Shown here one piece after another: positions 25,986 through 38,500 of a stretch of 64,000 nt of DNA (position 1 is its first letter; every line of letters starts with the position of its first letter). Source of the DNA: an uncultured Flavobacteriales bacterium (GTDB lineage: Bacteria; Bacteroidota; Bacteroidia; Flavobacteriales_D; Crocinitomicaceae); assembly GCA_903945495.1 (NCBI GenBank), contig CAJAVU010000107.1, positions 84,294 through 148,293 on the forward strand. The letters are read 5' to 3'. Made by a program: the position numbers and the translations under genes. Below the pieces are notes generated by a model. It was not told the DNA's origin. It saw nothing but the letters and a program-made list of their open reading frames with translations, and did not search any database.

Positions 25986-27674
25986 TTAGTTTAATCTGAT
26001 TTCTGATACTGAAGCGCCTGTTTCGATCATTGGGAATACGTTTTCCTCTTGCTGAACGACTACCTCCAAGAAAAATGCACCTTTCGATTGCAGCATTTCT
26101 TCTAATCCTTTTTCAAGTTCATTGCGTTCAGTAATCTTGCTTGTTTGAATTGAATAAGCTTTGGCAATTGCACAAAAATCTGGGTTCACAATTTCCGTAA
26201 ATGAATAGCGACGATCAAAGAACAATTGTTGCCATTGGCGCACCATTCCTAAAAAGTTATTGTTGAGCACCATTATTTTCACATCGACTTTTGCTTGTAA
26301 AATCGTTCCCAATTCTTGCAAGGTCATTTGGAAACCGCCATCACCAATAATGGCAACAACCGTTTGACTTGGATTACCCAATTTTGCACCAATCGCTGCT
26401 GGCAAACCAAAGCCCATTGTTCCCAAACCACCAGAAGTGACATTGTTGCGTTGACCTTTGTATTTGTAATAACGTGCCGTAACCATTTGATGCTGTCCAA
26501 CATCCGTCACCACAATCGCTTTTCCATCGGTTTGTTCGGATAATAAATGGATTACTTCGGCCATTTTTAATTCATCACTTGTTGGATGTATTGCCGCATC
26601 AACAATTTCATTCGCTTCAATTGCTTCCAAGTCTTTGAATTGTTGCAACCATTGCCCATGATTTTTTGCCTCTACCACTTTCGTCAATAAATCCAACGCT
26701 TCTCGTGCATCCGCATGAAGCGCAACCGTTGCAGGAATGATTTTATTCAATTCTGCTTTGTCGATATCGATGTGAATCACTTTCGCTTGCTTGGCATAAC
26801 GCGAAACATCACCCGTTACCCGATCATCGAAACGCATACCAACGGCAATTAAGACATCGCATTCATTGGTCAACACGTTAGGCGCATAATTTCCATGCAT
26901 TCCCAAATAACCAAAGTATTGTTCATGATTTGTAGGAAAAGCTCCCAAGCCCAACAAAGTTGAAGCAACGGGAATTCCACTTTTTTCTGCGAAATCGATT
27001 AACGCTTGCTCAGCATTCGACAAATAAATTCCTTGTCCAACAACTAAAAACGGACGCTTCGCCGAATTGATCAATTCAACTGCTTCGTTCAAAACTGTCT
27101 TATCAATTGTTGGCTTAGTGCTATAACTTCTGATCGACGTGCACGGTTCATAGACAAAATCTACCATTCCAAATTGCGCGTCTTTTGTAATATCTACCAA
27201 CACCGGGCCTGGTCGACCAGTTCGTGCGATGTAAAATGCTTTTGCCAATGCTGGTGAAATATCTTCCGCTTTCGTGACCTGAATGTTCCACTTGGTAACT
27301 GGCATTGAAATTCCAATTACATCGGTTTCTTGAAAAGCGTCCGTTCCTAACAAATGTGATGCAACTTGTCCCGTAACACAAACCACTGGAGTAGAATCGA
27401 TCATGGCATCGGCCAAACCTGTAATGAGGTTCGTTGCTCCCGGACCAGATGTTGCGAAACAAACTCCCACTTTTCCAGACGTGCGCGCGTAACCTTGCGC
27501 TGCGTGAATTGCACCTTGTTCGTGTCGCACCAACACATGCTGTATTGTATCTTTAAAATCGTATAACGCATCATAAATCGGCATAATTGCGCCTCCTGGA
27601 TAACCAAATAAGGTTGTTACTCCTTCTTGTTCTAAGCAGCGCATCACTGCTTCTGCACCTCTACTTTTCATCAT
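25986..27674 (-). CDS. ilvB: Acetolactate synthase large (catalytic) subunit
   Basis: Encodes 562 residues of a thiamine-diphosphate enzyme. The N-terminal pyrimidine domain has [14 protein letters not shown] and the catalytic Glu in [16 protein letters not shown]. The middle domain carries FAD-contacting residues. The C-terminal PP domain has [14 protein letters not shown] then LNNN (TPP-Mg motif GDG-N, near 450-480). It condenses pyruvate with pyruvate or 2-oxobutanoate. The start could be residue 1 or 2 (MMKSRG). Only 3 bases after ilvD. Confidence 0.93.
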   Translation of the reverse strand: MMKSRGAEAVMRCLEQEGVTTLFGYPGGAIMPIYDALYDFKDTIQHVLVRHEQGAIHAAQGYARTSGKVGVCFATSGPGATNLITGLADAMIDSTPVVCVTGQVASHLLGTDAFQETDVIGISMPVTKWNIQVTKAEDISPALAKAFYIARTGRPGPVLVDITKDAQFGMVDFVYEPCTSIRSYSTKPTIDKTVLNEAVELINSAKRPFLVVGQGIYLSNAEQALIDFAEKSGIPVASTLLGLGAFPTNHEQYFGYLGMHGNYAPNVLTNECDVLIAVGMRFDDRVTGDVSRYAKQAKVIHIDIDKAELNKIIPATVALHADAREALDLLTKVVEAKNHGQWLQQFKDLEAIEANEIVDAAIHPTSDELKMAEVIHLLSEQTDGKAIVVTDVGQHQMVTARYYKYKGQRNNVTSGGLGTMGFGLPAAIGAKLGNPSQTVVAIIGDGGFQMTLQELGTILQAKVDVKIMVLNNNFLGMVRQWQQLFFDRRYSFTEIVNPDFCAIAKAYSIQTSKITERNELEKGLEEMLQSKGAFFLEVVVQQEENVFPMIETGASVSEIRLN

Positions 27675-27677
27675 TTC

Positions 27678-29351
<1,674 letters not shown>

Positions 29352-29354
29352 GAG

Positions 29355-30245
29355 TTATAAATAAACGTGTTTGTATTCGTTGGTAGCAACTCTACGTTTG
29401 TACATGCGCTGCACCAAATAACTGTTTGTATCTTCCCAGTTCATTGGAAAACGGTAGTCATTGAATTGTTCAATTCCAATTACTTCAGCTGCTGTTCCGC
29501 AGAAAAATGCTGCATCTGCGTTTAACAATTCTTCAGGCTTAAAGAAACGTTCTTCAATTTCAACTCCTAACTCTTGTGCAAGTTCGAAGACTGTGGCGCG
29601 CGTAATTCCAGAAAGGATATTTCCTAAAGGGGCCGTTACCAATTTTCCGTCTTTTTCAAAAAAGAAATTCGCTCCAGGTCCTTCTGCTACGTTTCCATTA
29701 ATGTCTGTCAATAAAGCTTCGTCGAATCCTTTTTGTTTCGCTTCTGTTGTTGCTAAGATGCTGTTTGTGTAATGTCCAACAACTTTTGCTTGCACGTGAC
29801 ATGCTTTTGGGTTTGGACGTTGGTAAGAAGAGAGCATAACTTTCAACATTTTATCACCAAGGTATTTTCCCCATTCCCACACCATGATAACAACATTCAC
29901 TTCATCTGTAGGTGTTAGCGACATGTTTTCTCCAAGATAAACCAAGGGACGAATGTAGGCATCACTCAAGTCGTTCAATTCCAATAAGCGATACGTGATT
30001 TGTTCTAATTCCTCAGAAGAATAGCGCAATGAAATATGCATTTTATCTGCTGAATAATGCAAGCGATCATAATGCTCTTTCGCTTTAAAAATTCGCGTTC
30101 CATCTGGTGTTTCATACGATCGAATTCCTTCGAACACTCCATTCCCATAGTGCATTGTTTGATTGTACAAACCTACTTTGGCATCTTTTGCTTTTACATA
30201 CTCACCGTTCAAAAAAACGATTGTTTCATCTGTGTAATACATCAT
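29355..30245 (-). CDS. ilvE: Branched-chain amino acid aminotransferase
   Basis: Encodes 296 residues of fold type IV PLP aminotransferase. Lys154 in AKVVGHYTNS is the PLP lysine; MHYGNGVFEGIR and GNVAEGPGANFFF with LSGITR are family motifs. It transaminates the 2-oxo acids to isoleucine, valine and leucine. First gene of the operon and preceded by the leader-peptide attenuator at 30261-30373. No leuABCD genes are attached. Confidence 0.93.
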   Translation of the reverse strand: MMYYTDETIVFLNGEYVKAKDAKVGLYNQTMHYGNGVFEGIRSYETPDGTRIFKAKEHYDRLHYSADKMHISLRYSSEELEQITYRLLELNDLSDAYIRPLVYLGENMSLTPTDEVNVVIMVWEWGKYLGDKMLKVMLSSYQRPNPKACHVQAKVVGHYTNSILATTEAKQKGFDEALLTDINGNVAEGPGANFFFEKDGKLVTAPLGNILSGITRATVFELAQELGVEIEERFFKPEELLNADAAFFCGTAAEVIGIEQFNDYRFPMNWEDTNSYLVQRMYKRRVATNEYKHVYL

Positions 30246-30260
30246 TTTAAAAATTTACAT

Positions 30261-30298
30261 AAACTAAAAAAGCCCTCCCCAAATGAATGAGAAAGGCT
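30261..30298 (-). terminator. Attenuator terminator of the ilv operon
   Basis: In the minus-strand RNA, AGCCUUUCUC (30298-30289) pairs with GGGGAGGGCU (30280-30271) as a 10-bp stem with some G-U pairs, followed by UUUUUAG. It lies between the leader peptide and ilvE, so formation stops transcription before the operon. Confidence 0.75.
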
Positions 30299-30328
30299 GA
30301 CTTTTTTGAATACAAGCAATTCTCACTC
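30285..30328 (-). promoter_or_regulatory. Alternative antiterminator pairing of the ilv leader
   Basis: GAGUGAGAA (30328-30320), which includes the stop codon of the leader peptide, can pair over 9 positions (one G-U) with UUCUCAUUC (30293-30285). That second segment is also part of the 5' arm and loop of the terminator, so the two hairpins exclude each other, as in classic ribosome-mediated attenuators. Confidence 0.65.
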
Positions 30329-30373
30329 CATCGGAATGATAATAATGATTGGGATAATGATTGCTTGTTTCAT
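30323..30373 (-). CDS. Isoleucine-rich leader peptide of the ilv operon
   Basis: A 16-residue open frame, MKQAIIIPIIIIIPME, with eight isoleucine codons (ATC and ATT) followed by TGA. It lies directly upstream of the terminator hairpin and ilvE. Scarce charged tRNA-Ile would stall the ribosome here and favour the antiterminator. Valine and leucine codons are absent, so the sensing seems to be isoleucine-specific. Its small size means it has no other function expected. The stop of the preceding T9SS gene (30400) is 27 bases upstream, so the promoter must overlap that gene's 3' end. Confidence 0.75.
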   Translation of the reverse strand: MKQAIIIPIIIIIPME

Positions 30374-30399
30374 ACCTAATTGTAACTTGAAAAACACTA

Positions 30400-32379
30400 T
30401 TATCTGTTAACTACGATGAATTTGCTAGTATACGATACCGAAGCATTCGTCAACTTTACAAAATACACACCTGTTGCAAGATTCTCTTTTAAAAACACAT
30501 CTACTTTATTGTCATTTGCTTCGAAAGCAATTGTGTTTGATGCGATTGTTTGTCCTGTTGAATTAACAATTTGAACATCCAGCTCTTCTGATTTTGAAAA
30601 AGAATAATAGATATTCAATACATTGTTTAAATTGTTAAATGACGCTTTAATGTCAATTTCTTTGTTGCATGAATTATCAACTGAAATCGTTTTCAATTGG
30701 CGTTTTGTTCCATCTAAATCAGTTTGAGATAAGCGATAATAACTCATACCTCTTGTCAATGAATAATCTTGGAAAGAATAGTCAACATATTCTGTAGAGT
30801 TAATCATTCCTTGGACAATGCTCAATTCAGAAAACTGGCCGTCTTCGTTTGCTTTTTCAATTGTAAAGAATGCATTATTATGTTCGGAAGCTGTTTCCCA
30901 AATTAGATTATTAAAGTTTTCATTACAGAAACCTTTGAAATCAATTAATTCGATTGGTAACACTTCGATTGAGCCACATGTTCCAGTAAAACTTGGAGGA
31001 GACAATGTTGGTGTGTAAAACGTATTTGAACTTAGTGTTTTTGTCACTGGACTTCCAGAACTTGAAGGAACGGATCCAAAATAGGTAACTGAAACACTCG
31101 TCGCTGAAGATGAAGCATCACTAACAATGTTTGTACTTCCACTCGTTAAAAATTGACAATCTCGCACAGTCACGTTACACGCATTACTGAATCCATTTGC
31201 TGCATAGATATCAAATCCAAGATCACCAACATTACCTATGAATACTGTTGAATCCACTGTCAGGTTGATTGTTTTCAAGGTTGAGAAAGCACCAGAAGTA
31301 CCTAAGTATCGGCATGCAATTGCTCCACCTCTCAAGGTTCCAGCAGATTTTGCATTATTTTCAAAACGGCATTTTGTAAATCGTGCGGTTCCTGCATTCA
31401 TAAAGAAGGCACCACCATAAACGGTTGTTGAAGTTTGACCAGCGGTATTGCCTTGAATAATACAATTAGAAACATTCAACACTCCATTCGTTTGAGAAAT
31501 CGCCCCACCATGTGAAGCCATATTATTTGAAATTCTGCAATTTCGCACGGTTACGTTTGTAGTAGGATCTCCCTCAATTCTCAATCCACCACCGTCAAAT
31601 GAGCCAACCTTATAATTGTTTGAAAGTATAGAATTTTCGATTACTAATGTGATTGCTGTTCCGTATGCTTCTATTCCACCGGTGTAGGCTGTACCATTTG
31701 TGTTACAAAAACTTCCACCGCCTTTTACGGTTACTGATGAATTGGATAAAACAGAAAGTGCAGGATTACCGCCAGACAAACCATTTTCTATAAAGTTTAT
31801 ATTTTCTAAGAGAATTCCAGATCTTACAACTCCTGCACCACCAATTGTAATTGCTTGTCCACTGTGTCCTGGTGATTGAGTGCCATTGTTATCGAATTCG
31901 CGAATGGTCATATTCTTTAAAACAACATTGCTTGCATTGATGTACATGAAGTACTCTGTTGGTGTTCCATGATGGTTATGATCAAAAATCGTCGTGTTCA
32001 TGTTTGACCCCATAAACGTTAATCCTGCAACTGTAATGTCAAAACCAGCTTCATCAACACTTGCTCCACCAGTTGCACTGTAGGTTCCTGCATCAATAAA
32101 AATTACGTCACCACTTGTTAGAACATTCGTACCTGAAGGTCCATAGGTCATCCATAAATTCTTTAAAGTCAATTTTGGTGTACCCGCTGTTAAACCATTA
32201 TTTGAGTTATTACCAATTGCTAAACAATAAGTGTCACCAGTTGCACTTGCATCATTTACGTAATAGTTAGTAGCAGTAACGTAGTTTGATAATGTACAAG
32301 ACAAAAACAATAATGCAACAGTTGACATATAAACCCTTGTGTGTAATCGGGAGATAGTATCGAAAAGTGGTTTCAACAT
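30400..32379 (-). CDS. Secreted right-handed beta-helix protein with T9SS type A domain
   Basis: Encodes 659 residues. An N-terminal signal (after about residue 16, MSTVALLFLSCTLSNYVTA) is followed by a parallel beta-helix (about 40-440) with repeated NVTVRNCRISNN and LNVSNCIIQGNTA turns, as in pectate-lyase-like proteins; no catalytic residues can be assigned. A linker and type A sorting domain end the protein (VQIVNSTGQTIAS then LATGVYFVKLT). It is exported by T9SS and could bind or cleave polysaccharide. Start could be residue 1 or the later Met. Confidence 0.8.
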   Translation of the reverse strand: MLKPLFDTISRLHTRVYMSTVALLFLSCTLSNYVTATNYYVNDASATGDTYCLAIGNNSNNGLTAGTPKLTLKNLWMTYGPSGTNVLTSGDVIFIDAGTYSATGGASVDEAGFDITVAGLTFMGSNMNTTIFDHNHHGTPTEYFMYINASNVVLKNMTIREFDNNGTQSPGHSGQAITIGGAGVVRSGILLENINFIENGLSGGNPALSVLSNSSVTVKGGGSFCNTNGTAYTGGIEAYGTAITLVIENSILSNNYKVGSFDGGGLRIEGDPTTNVTVRNCRISNNMASHGGAISQTNGVLNVSNCIIQGNTAGQTSTTVYGGAFFMNAGTARFTKCRFENNAKSAGTLRGGAIACRYLGTSGAFSTLKTINLTVDSTVFIGNVGDLGFDIYAANGFSNACNVTVRDCQFLTSGSTNIVSDASSSATSVSVTYFGSVPSSSGSPVTKTLSSNTFYTPTLSPPSFTGTCGSIEVLPIELIDFKGFCNENFNNLIWETASEHNNAFFTIEKANEDGQFSELSIVQGMINSTEYVDYSFQDYSLTRGMSYYRLSQTDLDGTKRQLKTISVDNSCNKEIDIKASFNNLNNVLNIYYSFSKSEELDVQIVNSTGQTIASNTIAFEANDNKVDVFLKENLATGVYFVKLTNASVSYTSKFIVVNR

Positions 32380-32530
32380 AATTCTAAGGCTTTTAAACGA
32401 TTAGCATTTATGCAGCAAACCTACAATGACTTTATAGAACCATAAAATTAACTACGCATACGGTTAATATACGCAGTGAAGTGTGGGGATTTGGGGTGAA
32501 TGGTTAGAGGAAATTGACAAATGGTTAGAA

Positions 32531-33331
32531 CTAATTCTTGTCAATTAACTTCTGTTCCAATTGATTAATGGAATATGATCGGGAAACAGGAATTAGGTTT
32601 TCAAGGCCTTGCAATTCCAATTTATAGGCTTGCGCTTTACCCGAAATGGCTATTAGAAAATTCGGATTAATCAAAAATGATTTATGAACGCGTTCAAATT
32701 TAACGCTTTCTAGAAGTAAAATTTCTTCCATTTTTTTCAATGAAAAACGCTCCATTAGCTTCTTCAAATTGTTGTTCTTATCGACGTAATATATGATTAC
32801 ATAATTATCATTTGCCTCAAAACAAATCAACTGATTTACGGGAAGTTTCAACAACATTTTTCCTGTTTCATTTTCCAAACAAAACATAGCTTCCGTAGCC
32901 CCTTCGTTCGGATTTTCTGCAATTGCTGGAGTTTTAGCTATTTTGCTTTTCGCTTCGTTAAAAATAAAGTACAAGATTACAATCATGGTAGGAAGTAAAC
33001 CACCTACTAAAAAAGTTGTCATGAATAAAAATAAGGAACTTTGATTTGTATGAAATAAAAACCAAACAATAAAACTTGATACTATTCCAGACAACTGAAA
33101 AGACAGTACGAAAAACGTCCGATAGCTTTTACCATTCGTATTTCTCCGTTTTACCCATTCAAGTAATGAGAGTTCTACGCTAAAAACAATCGCAATTAAA
33201 GCAACATTTATAATAACTGAATTTACCGTTGACGCTACAAAGTTCAATGAACTGAAGAAAAATACAATTAAGGCAGTGTAGATTCCATAACTGGAAGCAA
33301 TCAAAATTCTATTTTTCAATATTTCTAGCAT
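32531..33331 (-). CDS. Membrane-anchored LytTR DNA-binding protein
   Basis: Encodes 266 residues. Four hydrophobic helices fill the N-terminal half (about 12-30, 35-55, 70-90, 98-120). The C-terminal LytTR domain (about 160-262) has LICFEANDNYVIIYY, FERVHKSFLINPNFLIAISG and LIPVSRSYS, the usual DNA-contacting strands. There is no receiver domain, so it must receive its signal via the membrane part or the partner. It starts 4 bases after the TPR gene ends and is the last gene of the run from the adhesin. Confidence 0.8.
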   Translation of the reverse strand: MLEILKNRILIASSYGIYTALIVFFFSSLNFVASTVNSVIINVALIAIVFSVELSLLEWVKRRNTNGKSYRTFFVLSFQLSGIVSSFIVWFLFHTNQSSLFLFMTTFLVGGLLPTMIVILYFIFNEAKSKIAKTPAIAENPNEGATEAMFCLENETGKMLLKLPVNQLICFEANDNYVIIYYVDKNNNLKKLMERFSLKKMEEILLLESVKFERVHKSFLINPNFLIAISGKAQAYKLELQGLENLIPVSRSYSINQLEQKLIDKN

Positions 33332-33335
33332 TCTG

Positions 33336-34463
33336 TTATTTTGTCAATTTTTTAATTCCAACAATCATTAACCCAATGAAAACGACGATTAAGATAATTA
33401 CAAACCAAATTATTTTCTGTGAATATACACGTAATTGTTTTTCGGAAATTTCATTTTGTTTTGCCAAATCACGTTCTTCTTGAACCAATTCCAATTCTAG
33501 GTCTTTTTTCGTCATTTCATTTCTGAAACTTAAATCGTCTAATTGATTGCGAATATGCAGACTATTAATCTGATCATTTAAGCGCACAAATTCTTCCAAT
33601 TTCAGCGTTGAACCTTTCCAATCTTGTTTGGCTTTTGATACTTTAATTTGACCTTTGTAAATTGACAATAAATGCGTTTTAACACCCGTTTTCTCCGAGA
33701 TGTTTTCTGCAACAACAAACGAACTCATCGCTCCATCAGTATCACCTTGAATCAATTTTAATTCTCCTTTGAGCTTAGCAAGCATGATGTTTTCTTCAAT
33801 TGCATTCGGTGCAATTTTACTTTGAACTCGGTCCAAGGTAATTGAGGCATCCGTGAATCGCTGAATTCTAATGTAAATATCCGAAATACCTAATTCAGCA
33901 TAAATGATTCCTTCTGTGTTTTTTTCTTGCTGCTCAATTAGCAACGAATTATTGAAATACGTCAAGGCTAAATCATACTTTTTCAAAGCTTTGTAGGATT
34001 CTCCAATATTGTAGTAACGAATGGATTGTTGTAGCGGATTCTTTAGTTTTTTTTCAATTTCTAGACTTTGATTAAAATAATCGATTGCTTGCTTGTGCTT
34101 TTCTTGCAATTGAAAAATCATTCCGATATTATTAAAACAAGCTGATTTTCGAGGCTGATCATGAATTAAATCAGCTGCATTCAGCGCTTTTAGATAGTAA
34201 TCCAAAGCTGACATGTAAAATCCTTTGTCTTTATTTAATATCCCAAGAATGGTATAGGCATTTACGCGATAAAATGAAGGTTTTACCTTTAAACTAGCTG
34301 CTAGAAGTTTTTCAGCCTCCTGCTGTGCATTTGGTGAATTATTTTCTAATGCAGAAAAAGCTATTGAATCCAATTTTTGAAGCTCAGGATTTGTCTTAAC
34401 CTGTGCTAAAACTGTATATTCCGACAGAAAAATGAATAGTAAAAAAACAATTGTTAATCGCAT
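33336..34463 (-). CDS. TPR protein with C-terminal membrane anchor, sensor-like
   Basis: Encodes 375 residues from the ATG at 34463 (MRLTIVFLLFIFLSEYTVLAQ); an upstream ATG at 34475 overlaps a near-perfect -7 box. After the signal peptide come about five tetratricopeptide repeats (50-260: YNIGESYKALKKYDLALTYFNNS and similar), then a coiled coil (about 290-345) and one membrane helix (about 348-368). The layout matches the periplasmic sensor half of Bacteroidota TPR-linked regulators; here the DNA-binding half is the separate LytTR gene downstream. Confidence 0.8.
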   Translation of the reverse strand: MRLTIVFLLFIFLSEYTVLAQVKTNPELQKLDSIAFSALENNSPNAQQEAEKLLAASLKVKPSFYRVNAYTILGILNKDKGFYMSALDYYLKALNAADLIHDQPRKSACFNNIGMIFQLQEKHKQAIDYFNQSLEIEKKLKNPLQQSIRYYNIGESYKALKKYDLALTYFNNSLLIEQQEKNTEGIIYAELGISDIYIRIQRFTDASITLDRVQSKIAPNAIEENIMLAKLKGELKLIQGDTDGAMSSFVVAENISEKTGVKTHLLSIYKGQIKVSKAKQDWKGSTLKLEEFVRLNDQINSLHIRNQLDDLSFRNEMTKKDLELELVQEERDLAKQNEISEKQLRVYSQKIIWFVIILIVVFIGLMIVGIKKLTK

Positions 34464-34534
34464 AGTTAAACACAAAGTAACAATTTTTTTCTAAAACGCC
34501 CATCAACCTAATTTTTTAAGGGCTTACATCCACC

Positions 34535-35563
34535 TTAAATTCTAGAACGATATCCTCTTGAAAATGGATTAGGTGTTACGAATTTCAATGCCAATTCAAA
34601 TCCTCCTCTGGATTTATTTGCAGCCGATAATTTAGACAATGTTATATCATATCCCATATAAACCGAAAAGTTTCCATAATCGATACCGAAGGAAGCAATC
34701 AAAGCGTCTTTCACGCGGTAATTCAATCCCAATGAAATTGCAGAGCTTTTCGTGAAACCAGTAAAATGCGATCCTTCACTCAATAAATAACGGAAGGTAT
34801 TGCCAACAATAATTTCTCTCAAACTACTTTGTTGAACAAAAACTAGTTCTGGAATGAATGTCAAATTCGTGTTTTGTTTTCCAAATTCACCTCTACCATG
34901 AAAAATAAACTTAGTATTCATTTTTTCATCGCTTGAACCAATAAATGAAGTTTTAGGAATTCCAAAATGAAAGGCTGATAATCCAAATGTCATTTTCACA
35001 CCATTGTTTTGAGTGATATAACCCTGATCTTTTCCATAAGACCAAGCAATACCCGCTCCTGCATCCATGTATGAAAAACTTGATGATGCTAAATTCTCAC
35101 CTGAATTAACAGAAGCATTAAACGAACCATTTTGATACTGACTTTCCCAACGAAGTGCCGAATAATTAATTGAACGTGTTCCAAATCCACCCATCAATCC
35201 AACACTCAATTTACTATCCGCATCCAAACGAATTACACTTGATATGTTAATGTTGCCTTGATTTAAATTCAATTTAGCATCACCAGATTGATCATTGATC
35301 AATTGTATTCCAACACCTAAACTCGCTTTGCTATACTTGTCTTTTGTGACATTCGCATCAAAAGAAAATCCTGCTGTTTTAAAAGGATTTGCAACACTTC
35401 TCCATTGCTGTCTATAATTGATATTGGCTCTTAAATTATTGTTCAAACCTGCATTCGCTGGATTCAATAACAAAGGAGAGTTATTGTATTGCGAAAAATG
35501 AGGGTCTTGCCCAAATGTAAATTGGGCTAATAAACAGACAATAAGTAAACGAATATTCTTCAT
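34535..35563 (-). CDS. PorP/SprF-family T9SS membrane protein
   Basis: Encodes 342 residues. Signal peptide, then the family start QDPHFSQYNNSPLLLNPANAGL, then NINYRQQWRSVANPF and an outer-membrane beta-barrel ending. PorP/SprF-type proteins help surface-attach type B T9SS cargo such as the adjacent adhesin. The stop of the large adhesin is 9 bases upstream, so they are one transcript. That pairing strongly suggests it is the dedicated partner of that adhesin. Confidence 0.92.
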   Translation of the reverse strand: MKNIRLLIVCLLAQFTFGQDPHFSQYNNSPLLLNPANAGLNNNLRANINYRQQWRSVANPFKTAGFSFDANVTKDKYSKASLGVGIQLINDQSGDAKLNLNQGNINISSVIRLDADSKLSVGLMGGFGTRSINYSALRWESQYQNGSFNASVNSGENLASSSFSYMDAGAGIAWSYGKDQGYITQNNGVKMTFGLSAFHFGIPKTSFIGSSDEKMNTKFIFHGRGEFGKQNTNLTFIPELVFVQQSSLREIIVGNTFRYLLSEGSHFTGFTKSSAISLGLNYRVKDALIASFGIDYGNFSVYMGYDITLSKLSAANKSRGGFELALKFVTPNPFSRGYRSRI

Positions 35564-35572
35564 AGCACTTTC

Positions 35573-38500
35573 TTATTTAATGAGTGTTAAATTTCCTTTG
35601 TAACGATTGCTTTCTTGCTCACCTACGAATTGGATATCCAATACATAGACAAAAACTGCGGGATCTAATTCTTTGCCTTTGTATTTTCCATCCCAAGAAT
35701 CCACAGGATTTGTAGTTTCAAACATTAGTTCGCCCCAACGATCAAATACTTGTAATTGCATTGATTGAACACAATTGGCATTGATTTTTATCCTAAATGC
35801 ACTATTGATGGCATCATCATTTGGCGAAAAAGCAGTTGGCACAAATAAATCACCGCAATTAATTGCTAAAAAGACATTAACATCATCTGTACTTACACAG
35901 CCATTTGAATCGGTTAATGTTACTGTATAAGTTGTTGTAATTTGTGGACTTACAAATGTTTGTATTGTATCACCATTTTCCCAAATCATCGTTCCCGTAC
36001 CTGAGGCAATTAATACTGCTGTTTCGCCTGAATTGATTGTTTGATCTGGCCCAGCATCTACTGGAAGTGGTGTTGGAATTCCATTCGTCGTAACGTCAAA
36101 TGCAGTTGAAAGACAGTTAGTCACATTATCCAACACATAAAATGAATATGTTTCATTTGGTGCCAAATTATTGATTGATGTTGAACTCAAAGGGTAAACT
36201 ACACCATTGTTCTCCATAGAATAGACGTAGTTTGCACCAATTGGTGCAACGATTTCAACTATGCCATATGGTGTTAAACATGTTGGTTGTGAGGCAATAT
36301 TTACCACTGGAGCTGAAGGCGCTGAAGGAATGGTATTTACAGTGAATTGAGTAGCTGTCGACACACAACCTGTTGTACCATCTTGCACCGTGATTGAATA
36401 GGTTCCCGGAGCTAAACCACTGAAAATTGGATTTGCTTGATAAGTTGTACCGTCAATACTATACGAATAAGCTACCCCAAGTGGATTGGTAACTTGAATT
36501 GTTCCTGTTTGAACTGTACATGTTGGTTGTGCAGTTACAGAACCAGCTGGTGCTGCAGGAGCAGCTGGCAACGAACTTATTGAAGCAGTTAATGAAAATG
36601 CTGATTGACACCCGTTGTCATCGGTAATGCTGAATGTATAATTTGTATTTGCAGCTAATTCAGTGATCAAAACACTCGTTCCACTTCCAGTTACTACAGT
36701 GGTTACAGGATTTGAACTAATTGACCAATTTCCGGCTGCTGGCAAACCATTTAAGACAACAGAACCATCTGGTAATAAACATGTAGGTTGAGTAATCGTT
36801 CCAATTGCAGGAGCTGATGGATTCGCAGGAATCGCTGCTATTGAGAAGTTGGTTGGTGTTGATGTACAACCTTGACTATTCGTTACAGAAACTGTATAAG
36901 CAGTTCCTTCGGTTAAGTTCGTTAAACTAAATGTAGTTCCTGTTCCTGTGAATGATCCTGCTGGAGTTAATCCTAGCGTCCACGTTCCTGATGCTGGTAA
37001 ACCACTAATATTTGCACTTCCAGTTGTTAGAATACATGTTGGATTAACAATCGAAGCAATTGTTGGAGCTGCAGGAGTTGTGGGTTGAGTATTTACTATA
37101 GCATTGGTTGATGCAGCAGATAAACATCCCGCATTATCTGCAACGACAAACGTGTATGTTGCTCCCGCAGGTAAATTTGAGAAATTCGCGCTTGTGCCTG
37201 TATTTGTAATCGTTTGTCCACCTGGGGAACTTGTAACTGTCCATGTTCCAGAAGATGGTAAGCCACTCAAAGCTACCGTTGCAGTTGAAACTGTACATGT
37301 CGGTTGTGTAATTGCTCCCACAATCGGTGCCGTTGGAGAATACAACGAGATAGCTGCAGTTCCTGAAGGATTTGACGTACACGAAGTTGCTGAATTCGTA
37401 ACTGTAAAAGTATAATTGGTATTTGCTGACAGCCCTGTGAATGTTGCGGTAGTTCCTGTCCCAGTTTGCGTTAACCCACCTGGCATTGCAGTAATTTGCC
37501 ATGTTCCAGTTGCTGGTAATCCACTCAATGAAACACTGCCCGTTGGTGTCAAACATGATGGCTGTGTAATTGAACCTACAAGTGGTGAATTTGGTTGGCT
37601 AGGAATAGTATTAATCGCTATTGAAGTTGAATTTGAAGAAGTACAAAAAGAGGCGTTTGTGACAGTCACTGTAAACGTTGTTCCAGCTGTTAAGCCTGTC
37701 CAAGTATAGCTTGTTCCTGTTCCAGTAGTTGTTACTCCTAAAGAACTTGTAATTGTCCAAGTGCCTGAACTAGGCAAACCAGATAATGTGACTGAACCTG
37801 TTGAAGTCAAACATGTTGGTTGTGTAATTGTTCCAACAACTGGAGCTGTCGGTGTTACAGGCTGAGTGTTTAATGAGGCACTTGAAGATACAGGCGAAAC
37901 ACAACCACTAGCATTTGTAACTGTAAACGTATACGCGCTACCAGCAGGTAAATTTGTGAAAACTGCTGTTGTTCCAGATCCTGTTTGTGTTAACACTCCT
38001 GGCGAAGCCGAAAGTGTCCAACTACCAACGGAAGGCAAACCACTTAACGCAACAGATCCCGTTGCTACAGCACATGTTGGCTGAGTGACTGTTCCAACAA
38101 TTGGAGCTGTTGGGGTATAAACGCTAATTACCGCATTTGCTGATGCAACAGATATACATCCAGAAGCATTAGTTATAGTAAATGTATACGCTGTGTTTGG
38201 CGTTAAACCTGTAAAAGTTGTTGTCATTCCTGTACCAGTTGATGTTAAACCTCCTGGAGTTGATGTAATAGTCCATGTTCCCGAAGATGGTAAACCTGAT
38301 AAAGCAACACTTCCAGTTGGAGATAAACATGATGGTTGTGTAATTGATCCAATTACTGGAGCTGTAGGATTCGTTGGCAATGCATTTACAGCAGCATTAG
38401 AAGAAGCAACTGAAGTACAACCAGCTGCATTCGTAACTGTGAATGAATAAGTAGTATTTGGGTTTAATGAGCTAAAATTTGCTGTTGGTCCTGAGCCTGT

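Noticed and set aside
37104..38450. Open frames on the plus strand antisense to the giant adhesin
   Set aside because: They recur with the Ig-like repeat units and have no start context; the minus-strand gene explains the region.
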